From Brachypodium distachyon (Eukaryota > Streptophyta > Magnoliopsida > Poales > Poaceae), in contig NC_016134.3 in assembly GCF_000005505.3 (NCBI RefSeq), positions 18,706,624-18,770,623 of the forward strand: a stretch of 64,000 nucleotides of DNA. The letters are read 5' to 3'. Shown piece after piece: positions 10,571 through 20,629 of the stretch (the first letter of the stretch is position 1; every line of letters starts with the position of its first letter). A program made the translations under genes and the position numbers. The notes beneath the pieces were generated by a model. That model was not told where the DNA came from. It searched no databases and saw nothing but the letters and a program-made list of their open reading frames with translations.

Positions 10571-10986
10571 TCCAGACGCTACCTAGTTTGACCGCACCAC
10601 AGGAGGCACGCCGAGAATGGAACAGCCACGCACAGGGACGGGTGCGGGAATGATACGTACTGACGTGTGAAGAGCCGAAACCGCTGAGATCCTTGCCGGT
10701 GACGAGAGCGATCGCGCCGGAGTCGCCATCTTCTCCTCTCCAGTACTGCAATCTATAAAGGACATCTTCTCTATGGCAGTTAGTAATCAGTCCTGGGATG
10801 TCACTTGTGAAGTTGGAGTATCTCTATCAGACTATTACTTCCAGTGAGCTTACCCCCTAAATTTTGCTTCAGCTTTTGCAAATCACATTTAGTAATCCTT
10901 ATGCAGCCCATCTCTTCATTAGTTCATTATGTTTATAATAATAAGTTGTCACAAAGAAGAAATATATGAATCATAGCATCTTAGGA
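10571..10986. other. Unassigned sequence between LINE and duplicated block
   Basis: No recognisable gene. 10570-10745 is moderately GC-rich and could be LINE 5' UTR or a captured exon. From about 10750 the base composition turns AT-rich. No boundary motif (TSD, poly-A) was found. Confidence 0.3.
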
Positions 10987-11562
10987 TGAAAACTTTTATC
11001 TGCTGCCTATCATTGGTTCTGTCATGTTGTAGTTCTGCAGTGAATGCTTAAGGAGGACAAAGTTTATCGGGAGTCAGGTATGCATATCTTTTTGAACTAT
11101 CTTATCTTCGTGGTACGTTTTTTACAAGTCAATTGGGTGTACATGCTGAGTTCTTTTTTAATCCTCTAAGAGTGTTCCAGGAGATCCAAGGACCAATTTT
11201 CCCCATTATCAGATCATGTCTCATGCAGATATTTTTTGGAGTTACTTTGCTTTATTTTCTTTTGATGGAAACTGTTCCAATGAATCAATGTTTCTCTGGT
11301 ATCATTACTTCAAACTAATCTTTGTAATATGTGATGCATCCGAATTATGAAAATCAAATTGTGATTTTCTTTACAAAATTGTGAGATAAAAGAGACTTAG
11401 TTCCCCGGTGTGTGATATAAAAATGCTTGGCAAGTACAACTAATAATTGTTTTAACCCACATATCTCTTAGACTTGCTGTATTTTGTGAAGCGGCAACAC
11501 AATATTGGGCTTCTTGTTTCCATGGCGATTGGTGAGGCAACAGTTCAAGAAAAACTTGAGTG
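10987..11562 (+). repeat. Segmental duplicate, copy 1
   Basis: This block recurs at 25224-25756 with near-identical sequence: both contain GGTTCTGTCATGTTGTAGTT and, about 500 bp later, GAAGCGGCAACACAATATTG. Copy 1 has about 31 bp near 11115-11145 that are missing from copy 2, and GCGATTG before GTGAGGCAAC that copy 2 lacks. Homology ends inside the LYR-like exon at about 11562. Confidence 0.85.
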
Positions 11563-11788
11563 AAACAGATCCAGATGACATACAGAAAATGAAGGATGAG
11601 TAAGTTACTGCTCTGAGCACAACTTCCTTTTTTCGCCGTCTTACCTTTTCATTCAGTTTCTTTGCTGAACCTTTTTATTCTGACCACGACATATATCCTG
11701 AAATTGTTTTGCTGTGCAGTGTGGCAAGGAGCCTTCTCATCACATTATTTATGTCCGAGAAGATGACAAGTCGCAAATTCTCCGGTTA
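11535..11788 (+). pseudogene. Captured exons, LYR-like small protein
   Basis: Two exon pieces. The first (to 11599) reads VRQQFKKNLSETDPDDIQKM. A GTAAGT donor at 11600 and a TTTTGCTGTGCAG acceptor ending at 11719 bound an intron. The second exon (11720-11788) reads [20 protein letters not shown] before a stop. Joining across the intron keeps the frame (K-D-D). The pattern of a basic F.KN helix followed by a DP..I..L/MKD helix resembles plant complex-I-LYR-type proteins that help assemble mitochondrial Fe-S enzymes. The LYR motif itself would lie upstream and is not seen, so the identity is tentative. The piece abuts CRD1 sequence with about 20 bp between, which is unnatural for a gene. Confidence 0.4.
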
Positions 11789-11805
11789 ACAAAATTAGAG
11801 CTAGA

Positions 11806-12212
11806 CTTCACGAAGGCTACAAGGCCAAGTTCATCTTCTACGCCACCTACCTGTCAGAGAAGATCGGGTACTGGAGGTACACCACTATCTTCAGGCACCT
11901 CAAGGCGAACCCAGAGTATCAGGTGTACCCCATCTTCAAGTACTTCGGGAACTGGTGCCCGGACAAGAACCGGCACAGGGATTTCTTCGCACTGCTCAAG
12001 GCACAGCCGCAGTTCCTCAATGACTGGAAGGCCAAGCTCTGGTCATGCTTCTTCTGCCTCTCGGTAATCCCAAGCTAACCCATGTATTTTTTCGGCATGA
12101 GCCTTGACATGCCCCTCTTCTAACAGCTGAGTGTATATCGGACATTTCGCTGGTGTATGTGACCATGTACCTGAATGACTGCCAACGTAGTGCATTCTAT
12201 GAAGGAATTGGT
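11806..12212 (+). pseudogene. CRD1: Captured exons of Mg-protoporphyrin IX monomethyl ester cyclase
   Basis: The first exon piece (to 12063) reads [18 protein letters not shown], then [25 protein letters not shown], and [17 protein letters not shown]. After a GT-AG intron (donor at 12064), the second piece from 12153 reads VYVTMYLNDCQRSAFYEGIG. This matches the CRD1/CHL27 diiron oxidative cyclase, which forms the chlorophyll isocyclic ring in chloroplast membranes. The family reads NWCQDENRHGDFF here, including the Glu and His of the diiron site. This copy has [10 protein letters not shown], so the metal-ligand Glu is Lys, and one residue is missing after DFF. N- and C-terminal exons are absent. 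It is a dead exon fragment with an intron, as in DNA-level capture. Confidence 0.85.
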
Positions 12213-14497
12213 AGTTAATGTTTTTGTGCTATAGAGATGATGCCATTGTTGTCTAGGGAATATGTACGTCATCTCAAGTTTTGTTTTCAGCTAATACAAT
12301 GGTGGAACCTTAGCTTCCATTAGTTTTATCCCTGCATTTCTTTACCTATGACATCAGGAAGCAAATTATTTAAAATACTAATTCTGGTTCATGACCTAAG
12401 AAGTTCATCTTGGAGTGGCTTATCTTGAACTATCAATCTGAACTTGTTATTGGAAAAACATAGCTGCTTTTTTCGTGGGTCAAAATTGTTATACAACAAC
12501 AGTGATTGTCGGTCATACAACCAGAATGATGGTAGAAACTCCTGGAAATTCTTTGAATCTACAACGGCAGCTCTTATGGTAGGTGTTTATCTGTATTGTA
12601 AAATTCAGATTCTACTTGTGGTAAATGTTGGTTCATCAGGTGATGGTAGGTTATTACTTATTAGTGTTAATTACTAAGTGCACCTGCTTACAATACTTTT
12701 ACCAGCTTACCATCTCAATGATATTCTAGCATGCAGGAGACATAAGCCACACATACAGGTATCAAGTACCAATATTTTTTTAAAGGAAGTATCAATACTC
12801 TTAATAGGATTTCTCTTACTGGAAATACGGCATAAACTTTGCACCTATTGGCTTTCCTTATGTAGGCTATTTGCATCTGGCCTTAATGGTGCAGTCCACA
12901 TGTGGGGCAAGCGGCTAAGTAAGACACATAGTCGTGAGCTTAGAGCACTTCTGGACAATCGGGTATGCTGATTCTCTTGTAAGTATATGTCATTTTATAA
13001 CAGTTACTTTTCCGAATTCTCATGTTAACTACATGATGTTGTATAACCATTAATCTGCAGGTTTCTTAGTGTTCTCCTCTTATACACCTACCTATGTAGT
13101 GAATAGATGATATATGCAGCCAAATTGTAATCATCTTCATTTGAGCAAAAACTTCCAAGATATGTAGTTCTGAATATATGGTGTAATCAAATTCAAGTTG
13201 CTAACAATACATAAAACAAATTACCGTATGATATTCTTCGTGACATCTTTCAAGTTATACATGCTATGTACAAATGAACTTTGGTCGTGTTGATTATGTA
13301 TGTGCTGCTATCTTAGCTAAATCTTGGCCCCTCATGGGATTCTTACTTAAATCATTTTACTCATAAGAGCTGAAAAAGTACAGGAACGAAATCTTGCTCC
13401 AACTTGTTATTCCATTGTGCAAGACTGGATCAGGAAAACAGATGACAATCTAAACTTGTTTGGGTTTACCAAATTTTTGCACGGTGTCACAAGATGTGTC
13501 TGCATTGGCATAGCCATAGGGGTGCCAGGGTGGTCCATGGACCACCCTGGGATTTTGGTACAACTCAATATACTGCTGCAATTTCGGTCCAAAAAACAAA
13601 AGGCCAAAAGAAAAATCCAATACCAAAATGGGCTGACGAAGGCAGAAGCGGGCCCAACTGATGTGTTGTATCGCTGATCGATTGAAGATCGAGCAGATGC
13701 CGCTCCGCCTTCCTCTCGTCCTGAGTATGTTGACATGTTGATCCCTTGCCAGCTACTTTTCATCAGCTTCTGTATGCAAATTTTATATTAACTATGAATT
13801 TGTTATGTTTGCAAGACCCCAATTATATGTGCTTTTATCTTCCATTTCATGGATGAACGGTTAGTGCACACATGTCTTGTCTTCCATTTCATGCATTCAA
13901 TTATTTCAATTGACAGAATTATCGGCTCTTTTATTTGATCTTCCGTGCGCAGGTGTTGAAACAATCAGGTCAGAATTCGCTACAACCAAAAACTTTCTCT
14001 GCTGCAGGTTGCGAACATAGACAGGCAAATACTTAGTATGTTGTTGTGAAACTATTTTGGGTAGATGCCAAGGAGATGTATATAAGCCAGAAACCAACTA
14101 TCACCGTCTTACCCTATAAGCATGTATTTCGGGACAAATTGTGCAGTAGTTCTGCCACTTTTTCTGCCACACCAAAGGCTTCTGTTCCCTGCGCCTATAT
14201 ATAGGGAAACATCTAATCAAGCCTTGCTCTTCTTATCCATAATAGCTTTCGTTCTGCATCGTCAGCCAAATATGTTTCATTTGTCGTCGCTGTGCAGGTT
14301 ATATAAAATATCTCTGTTTTCTGTTCATGCTCACTCCGTAAGTAATATAAACGACAGCTGTTATGTTGTTGCAGAGATTGGTCACTGTACAACTTTACTT
14401 TACAGCACCACACTTCAGCTTACCTCGACCTACTGATACAAGCCAGATAGCGTTATTTACACACAGGTTGATGTACTGATAAAACCTGGATAGATTC
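12213..14497. other. AT-rich stretch with minor exon-like pieces
   Basis: Mostly non-coding. A short plus-strand exon-like reading near 12860-12965 (LFASGLNGAVHMWGKRL) faintly recalls a WD40 strand but is too short to assign. 13525-13550 is a perfect palindrome, listed separately. Around 13570-13700 a GGCCCAACTGATG-rich segment has no recognisable product. Several CAG/GT pairs could be intron borders of captured DNA. Confidence 0.35.
13525..13550. repeat. 26-bp perfect palindrome
   Basis: The 26 bases are identical to their own reverse complement, centred on CCATGG with arms CCAGGGTGGT and ACCACCCTGG. There is no loop. It lies in otherwise non-coding captured DNA. It is perhaps the relic of a small inverted element; its function is unknown. 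Confidence 0.9.
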
Positions 14498-14540
14498 ATT
14501 TACGCACAGGTGGCGCGCCAGGCGCCCCCCAGCATCTAGT
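14498..14540 (+). mobile_element. Helitron-like 3' terminus 1
   Basis: A GC-rich hairpin, stem GGTGGCGC (14509-14516) with GCGCCCCC (14522-14529) and one mismatch around a 5-nt loop, is followed after 6 nt by CTAG (14536-14539) and a T. Helitrons end in a short hairpin a few bases before CTRR and insert between A and T. The last 40 bases resemble those at 30561-30604, and similarity stops at the CTAG. The matching 5' TC end was not found, so the element's extent is unknown, but captured exons of LYR and CRD1 lie upstream in the expected orientation. Confidence 0.5.
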
Positions 14541-14679
14541 GCAGTAGAAACAGCACATGCATAATACTAATAGTGTATTATTCTTAGTCTAGATGCTTTT
14601 GTGCAGCTGAGAGTATCTTGTCATGGATGATTCAAGTCGTTCATATTTAAATCCTCACTTGTGTGCTGTCAACAGTTCT

Positions 14680-15501
14680 CCATCCATGAGCCTGGAGTAA
14701 GGCATGTGTTGGCGACGGGTGGCGCTGGCTATATAGGTTCGCACCCCGCTCTTTGGTTGCTGAAGGACTCCTTCAGACACTCACCACTGTGGTTAGTACT
14801 TTGTTCACAACTCTGCGTTGTTGTTTCGTGCTCAAATTCAGCAATATTGAAATGCAGGTTTATGCAAACGCTTTCAATTTTTTTCTCTTATCCAGGATAA
14901 TCTTTCGAGAGGAAATATCGGGGCAGTCAAGGTTCTTCAGAGCTTAATTCCTGAGTCCAGGCGACTGCAATTTATATATGCTGATTTATGGGATCCAAAA
15001 GCTGTATTCTGATACTCCCTCCGTCCCATAATTCTTGTCGAAATATTATATGTATCTAAACGCTTTTTAGGAATATATACATTCATATTTGGACAAATTT
15101 GGGACAAGAATTATGAGACGGAGGGAGTATATTTTTTTTAATAGTTGGTCATTTCTGTAGATATATGTCTCACTTAAAGGTTAAGATTTTGTTCCTTGAC
15201 ATATGTCCTTAGGTTAATAAAATATTTGCAGAAAATGCATTTGATGCTGTCATGCACTTGGCTGTTGTCGCTTATGTGGGCGAGAGCATGCTTGAGCCTC
15301 TCAGGTACCAGAGATTTGCTTGTCAGTCTGTATTATTCATCAAAATACCTACTCTACCGACACGAGATACTGAAACGCTTTGAACAGGTACGATCTAACG
15401 ATGCCATGGCGACACACAATGTGAGAACTCTGATCTACTCTAGCACTTGTGCCACCTATGGTGAACCTAAGAAGATGCCTATCAGTGAAGAGACTCCCCA
15501 G
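14680..15501 (+). pseudogene. UXE: Captured exons of UDP-arabinose 4-epimerase
   Basis: Four exon pieces separated by introns. They read [20 protein letters not shown] (about 14695-14790, NAD-binding GxxGxxG), [20 protein letters not shown] (14896-15010), [16 protein letters not shown] with [13 protein letters not shown] (about 15213-15305), and [18 protein letters not shown] with PISEETPQ (about 15415-15501). These match the MUR4-type UDP-xylose/UDP-arabinose 4-epimerases of the Golgi, which supply arabinose for cell walls. A small insertion at about 14783 shifts the frame before the donor. The exon with the catalytic YxxxK and everything after it are missing. A Stowaway MITE sits in the second intron. 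Confidence 0.8.
15015..15127. mobile_element. Stowaway MITE 1
   Basis: 113-bp element with terminal inverted repeats starting CTCCCTCCGTCCCATAATT and ending in its complement, flanked by TA on both sides (15013-15014 and 15128-15129). This is the classic Tc1/mariner-derived Stowaway form of grasses. It lies between two epimerase exons. Confidence 0.9.
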
Positions 15502-15631
15502 GTTAGTCGTTGCACTTGCGCCGCTGCAACCTCTTGCTTCTTTCTGAAGGCTTTTCCTGCAGGTAGAGCACAACAAATTGCGAGCGCGCCGCAGAGCAAA
15601 TACAGTAGCTCTGACTCGTCCGCCTTTTCTG

Positions 15632-16022
15632 GATGGCAGGTGTATGCCACGATCAAGACGGGATCCATGTCGATTACCGTGTCCACGCTCGATTCGTTGC
15701 TGGATTTGATGGCCGGCGGCATCCTCTGGTTCACGCACCTTTCCATGAAGAAGGTGAACATTTACAAGTATCCCATCGGGAAGTTACGGGTACAACCGGT
15801 CGGCATCATCGTCTTCGCCTCTATCATGGCCACTCTAGGTGTGATGTGAACCCCAGATGTTTTGAAGAGTTCGATAATTGTTGCTATTGGGGATTGTTTT
15901 TTCATTCCTCCGTTGTGCCAATTTGCTAGGTTTCCAAGTCCTGGTGCAAGCTATTGAACAACTCGTGGAGAACAAGCCCGGCAACAAGATTATCAGTTAT
16001 GCTTTTTCAATGGTGAGGATTT
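15632..16022 (+). pseudogene. MTP8: Captured exons of an MTP8-like Mn/cation diffusion transporter
   Basis: The first piece (about 15641-15831) reads [40 protein letters not shown], and [18 protein letters not shown]. The second (about 15929-15990) reads GFQVLVQAIEQLVENKPGNK. This is the transmembrane III-IV region of Mn-type cation diffusion facilitators. It includes the DxxxD metal site (DSLLD) and fits the MTP8 group, which moves Mn into the vacuole or Golgi. An intron separates the pieces where the family has one. N-terminal and C-terminal parts are missing. It follows the epimerase piece directly in the same orientation, so two unrelated genes are fused head-to-tail. Confidence 0.8.
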
Positions 16023-18703
16023 AGAATATCTGTGAGTATTATATTATTTGATACTGGTATTTCAGCATTCCTTGACCTTGTATATTGCGTGTAAATGATA
16101 GGTCGCTCTGTGAAGTGTTAGGATCCATACAGCAATCAATGATGGTATACTCAATCTGGTTGACAAGGTGTAGATCACTTGCTTGTTGTTTAACATGTGT
16201 TGCTACATACAATTTCTCTCTCTTAGTGCATTAACATCTTCTGCACAATACAGTTCTTTGAGATGCAAAGGGATGATGCTATTAGAGCCCTGGTCATATA
16301 TAAAAGGGCAAGCAATTAGGTTAATCGCAATTTTTACTATTGGACAACTAATTATCTCTACATTTGATTGGGTTCTACTACACCTGAAGTTTCAGGCAAA
16401 AGTGGATGCTAAATTACTCAGATGTTCTTCCTGTACATATCATCATTTTTGGGTTTTACAGGCATGAAAACTTTCAGATTTTTATGATACATGTATAAGC
16501 ATACATATTGGGAGTGGCGAGAATTTGTTAAGAATTAAACAGGTTTGGTGGCATTCCCACTATTATTTCTATGTTCTCCATTCTTTTTACATGAGAAGCT
16601 TGCTGATAGTCTATTGGTAACACATACTTCCTCCTGCGTCGTTCCTGGAAGCTATGGAAGAGAGTATGTGAGAGAAGCTCCCCTTGCTCCAAGAACTCAG
16701 GTGTGGAACTACAAAATGGCATTCATGGATGGTGCTTCTCACAGTTTTATATAGATATCTTAATTAAAAAACAATTGTGTTGCAAAATGAAGCTCTACAT
16801 TATTCAGTTTTAGAGCTTTATTTAGTCCTCTATTTCCTCCGTGGTAACGTTTTCAGGACAGGTTGTTGTACTCGCAATAGAGTACATAAGAAAACCAGAA
16901 TAGGAGGAAGCATCAACCTCACCTCCTCCACCATCGACACATTCAGAACTAGAACCTGAACCAGAGCCAGGTAAATATGGATGGGCTCATGGGCATTGTA
17001 ACGCATGACTAAGCTGCGTATTCATTACTCAATCAGCCCTCAAAGTATCTTTGAAACAATTAAAATTTCCTATTAATAAATCATTGCTCTGTTACATTAC
17101 AAACAAACGGATACCTTACTCCATATGGTTTTAACTTTCATGCTTCATGTCTCTAAATTTTTGTCAATTCCTATCATTTTATTGTTCAAATGGATGGCAC
17201 AGCAACGTGCGCCATCATGATCTGTATTTCTTGAAACAGAACAGACTTCAGCGACTAACTTTTCAGATTGTTGTTTATCTGCATGGTTCATGGAGCAATC
17301 TTGGCTGTCAAGAGCTCTGCATAGTAGCCTCAGTGGGAGGTAATGATTGTTATTGGGTTTGTGTTACAATGACTGGTCCTACACATCTCCAGGAAGTAAA
17401 AATAAAGTACAGACGTCATCATTTTCACTCTGTTTTTCATAGTTCTGCTCATTTGTATAAACATATATCGTACTTCCTCCGTTCCATAATTCTTGTCGAA
17501 ATCTTACATGTATCTAGACATTTTTTTATGAATAGATACATTCATTTTTGGGCAAATTCGAGACAAGAATTATGGAACGGAGGGAGTACTGTTTCTACTC
17601 ATTTGTATACAACAATGCAGTTTCTGTCTGAATGTATGTAGCTCTAATTTTTCTCACTCTTCTCATATTTTGATATGTCTACTCAGGTTAAATGCGAAGC
17701 AAACATATAGGTGTACACTTTACGCATGCTCAGATCATCACTGTGGTCGAGAGCTTAGATTGAAGCAATCTGGTGTACAACAACAATTGGCATATGCTCA
17801 GGTAGATATGTTCTTTCAACATGCTTCTTGGGTAGATTAGTTTCTGACTTATTTATGTCAGATTTCCTTTTTGTAGCTTCTGGTTGCAGTTAGAGAATTT
17901 GCTGCCTGAGACTGACTCTGATTTTGGTTTATGTGATAGTGCACGTGCAGTGGGATTTGATTCGCAAGGGAAGGGAAGCCAACATGGTGGAGGAGTTGTG
18001 ATACCGCAGAGGAGGCGGCATGATGCTTGGCCCAAATCAGTAAGAAATCATTGTGGAGTAGGCTTGATTTATACTTGGCTCAAATTAGTAACAAATCCAC
18101 AGAAATGAGTTAAATTTCAAGTATCCAAATCTACCGGCCCAGCTTCTCCTGATATACACTACCTGCCTAAAGCTTCCCTGTTAGAAGGGCTGCAAGTTTG
18201 AAACAGCTTATGTGCATCTTTTGTATTAGGTCCTTCCTAAAACTAAATCATTGTGGAGTAGGCCTGCCCTCTGGCTGAACCTTCTTCCAGCTTTGTTATT
18301 ATGGAAAAAAGCTGTGTGTTCTTGTTTCATTTTTTAAAATTGTCCCCTCTAACTAGTTACATGCCGTTCTACTTGCTATCGCTTTTCTTAAGATTATCCG
18401 GCTGTAATTTGAGTTAACTGTAATGTTGCCCCTCTTCTACCATACTGTTCATTTTTTGGAACTGAAAAGAGTTGAGCCTATGCGACTGGAGAAATTCAGG
18501 AGTAGAAAGCAAGAGTATGCGCTAAACTTTTCTCCCTGATATATTACGTCTGACGGTATAATTGCTCAACCTGTTGCTCTCAAAAGATATTGTTTCTCAT
18601 CCACCTGCGCCCTTCTCTCTAAGGAAGTCACGTTTGTCTCTACAATTTCTACCATTCTCACGTGATACATGTACAATTTCTTTAGTTTTTCACCAGTTCA
18701 GTA
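16023..18703. other. AT-rich stretch, probably captured introns
   Basis: No gene recognised. A few short open stretches occur: 16640-16755 reads VPGSYGREYVREAPLAP, and 17884-18106 reads LLPETDSDFGLCDSARAV. They might be captured exons but match no family I can name. A Stowaway MITE lies at 17473-17586. The stretch ends at the TTAAC target site of element E (18704-18708). Confidence 0.35.
17473..17586. mobile_element. Stowaway MITE 2
   Basis: 114-bp element with inverted termini CTTCCTCCGTTCCATAATT and its near-complement ending CGGAGGGAG, flanked by TA (17471-17472 and 17587-17588). It is the same family as the copies at 15015 and 27239. Confidence 0.9.
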
Positions 18704-19000
18704 TTAACAGTAACATCCTAATTTTCAAAACTCTTCATGTGCATTGTATTTCATAAGCATCATGTCATCCTTACATTTTTAAAACCCTAAAATTTATCCA
18801 AAAAACCCCTTGCAAAGGTGCTTTTGTTTGAATTTAGGCTTTGATCTTGTTTTTGAATAATTTGCATTTTAATCCACGAGGGTTTTGGCATAAAAAGGGG
18901 TTTAATGCATTTATAAAGCTACCACATATCTTGGCATTTGAATTTGATTTGAAACACTAATTATTTTTAATAGCTAGAAAACCCTAAAGGCTAGTTTATA

Positions 19001-19120
19001 GGCTAAGTAACCTTCCGCAAGAGCTATGTCAATTGACTTACAGCTGGAGAGTTACCTGCTGAATTGTGTGAGCAATTCAAGGACCTCAGGTTAGAGATAG
19101 TCCCGGAAGGTTACTTAGCC
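19001..19120. repeat. Deletion junction with 16-bp inverted repeat
   Basis: The 16 bases at 19001-19016 (GGCTAAGTAACCTTCC) are the exact reverse complement of 19105-19120, inside the integrase-side coding sequence. The first 292 bp of LTR homology end just at this point. The inverted copy therefore looks like filler DNA made during repair of the break that deleted the 5' half of element E. Confidence 0.75.
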
Positions 19121-20617
19121 AACATGGAAGTACAACCCACCTTGCTGGACAGAATTAGAGAAGCCCAGAAAGAAGACTCAGAAATTAGAGTGATAAAGTA
19201 TAATATGGTTATCGAAAAGGCAAAAGGATTCATTGAGGATGACCAGGGTGCCATATGGTTTGAGAAACGTATTTGTGTACCACAGGACCCCGAGATCAGA
19301 AAGCTAATATTACAGGAAGCTCACGATTCACCATACTCAATCCACCCGGGGAATACCAAGATGTACATGGACTTGAAAGAAAAGTTTTGGTGGACAGGAT
19401 TGAAGCGAGATATCACTGAGTATATCGCTCTGTGTGATGTTTGTAGCAGAGTGAAGGCTGAACATTAGAAACCAGCTGAATTACTACGACCATTGCCAGT
19501 GCCAGACTGGAAATGGGATAAAGTAGGCATGGACTTCATCACCGACTTGCCAAGGACAAGGTCTGGTTATGATTCAATATGGGTAGTAGTTGACCGTTTG
19601 ACCAAGGTTGCCCATTTCATACCTGTGAAAACCACCTATACAAGTGCACTGTTGGCCAAACGCTACATGTCTAGGATTGTATGCCTACATGGAGTTCCTA
19701 AAGAGATCGTCTCAGACAGAGGTACCCAATTTACCTCAAGATTTTGGGGACAATTGCACGAATCTCTAGTCACGAGACTAGAGGTTAGCACAACGTTTCA
19801 TCCACAAACGGATGGACAAACAGAAAGAGTGAACCAAATCCTCGAAGATATGTTAAGAGCTTGCGCTCTGGACTATGGTTCTAGCTGGGATGAGAGTCTA
19901 CCTTATGCAGAGTTCTCATACAACAACAATTTTCAAGCGAGTATCGGAATGGCACCATTCGAAGCTTTGTATGGCAAGAAATGCAGGACACCTTTGCTAT
20001 GGGGTAATGTAGGAAACCGTAGTCTATTCGGACCCGACATGATAAAGGATGCCGAAGAGAAGGTCAGGCTGATTCGAGACAGGCTTAAGATAGCTCAATC
20101 CAGGCAAAAGAGTTATGCAGATTCCAAGCGAAGGGAGGTCACTTATGAGGTTGGTGACAGAGCGTATCTCAGAGTGTCCCCGATACGCGGAGTTAAGAGA
20201 TTTGGGATTAAAGGAAAATTAGCACCACGCTTTATTGGACCCTACAAGGTTTTAGCACGCCAAAGAGACGTAGCTTACAAGTTGGAGTTACCTGAAGTGT
20301 TGACAAGCGTCCACGACGTGTTGCATGTGTCACAGTTAAAAAAATGCCACCCGGAAATGGCCGATACGTCACTAAGGGATACAATTGCACTTGATGAAGT
20401 TGAGATTCAAAGCGATCTCACGTATGAAGAGAAACCAACCAGGATCTTGGAAACAGCTGGAAGACATACCCGTTCCAAGACCATCAAATTTTGCAAGGTC
20501 CAATGGAATCACCACACCGAAGAGGAAGCTACGTGGGAACGCGAGGATGATCTTCGAGAAGACCACCCACACCTTTTTGCTAACCAACGGGAATCTCGAG
20601 GACGAGATTCATCTTAA
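19043..20617 (+). pseudogene. Element E integrase with chromodomain
   Basis: Plus-strand integrase. The N-terminal zinc-binding part includes HPGNTKMYMDLKEKFWW and CDVCSRVKAEH. The core has D-D-E in context: GMDFITDLP, VSDRGTQFTS and HPQTDGQTERVN. The GPF/Y-type C-terminal part is followed by a chromodomain (KVQWNHHTEEEATWE), which in chromoviruses steers integration to marked chromatin. One in-frame TAG follows AEH at 19466, consistent with a CAG to TAG change; the frame is open for 374 codons beyond it. Upstream pol is deleted, so the element could not move on its own. Confidence 0.9.
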
Positions 20618-20629
20618 GGGGGTTAGGTC

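Noticed and set aside
11806..16022. Functional chlorophyll-cyclase, epimerase or metal-transporter genes
   Set aside because: Each lacks its first and last exons; CRD1 has lost a metal ligand and the epimerase has a frameshift. They are exon fragments.
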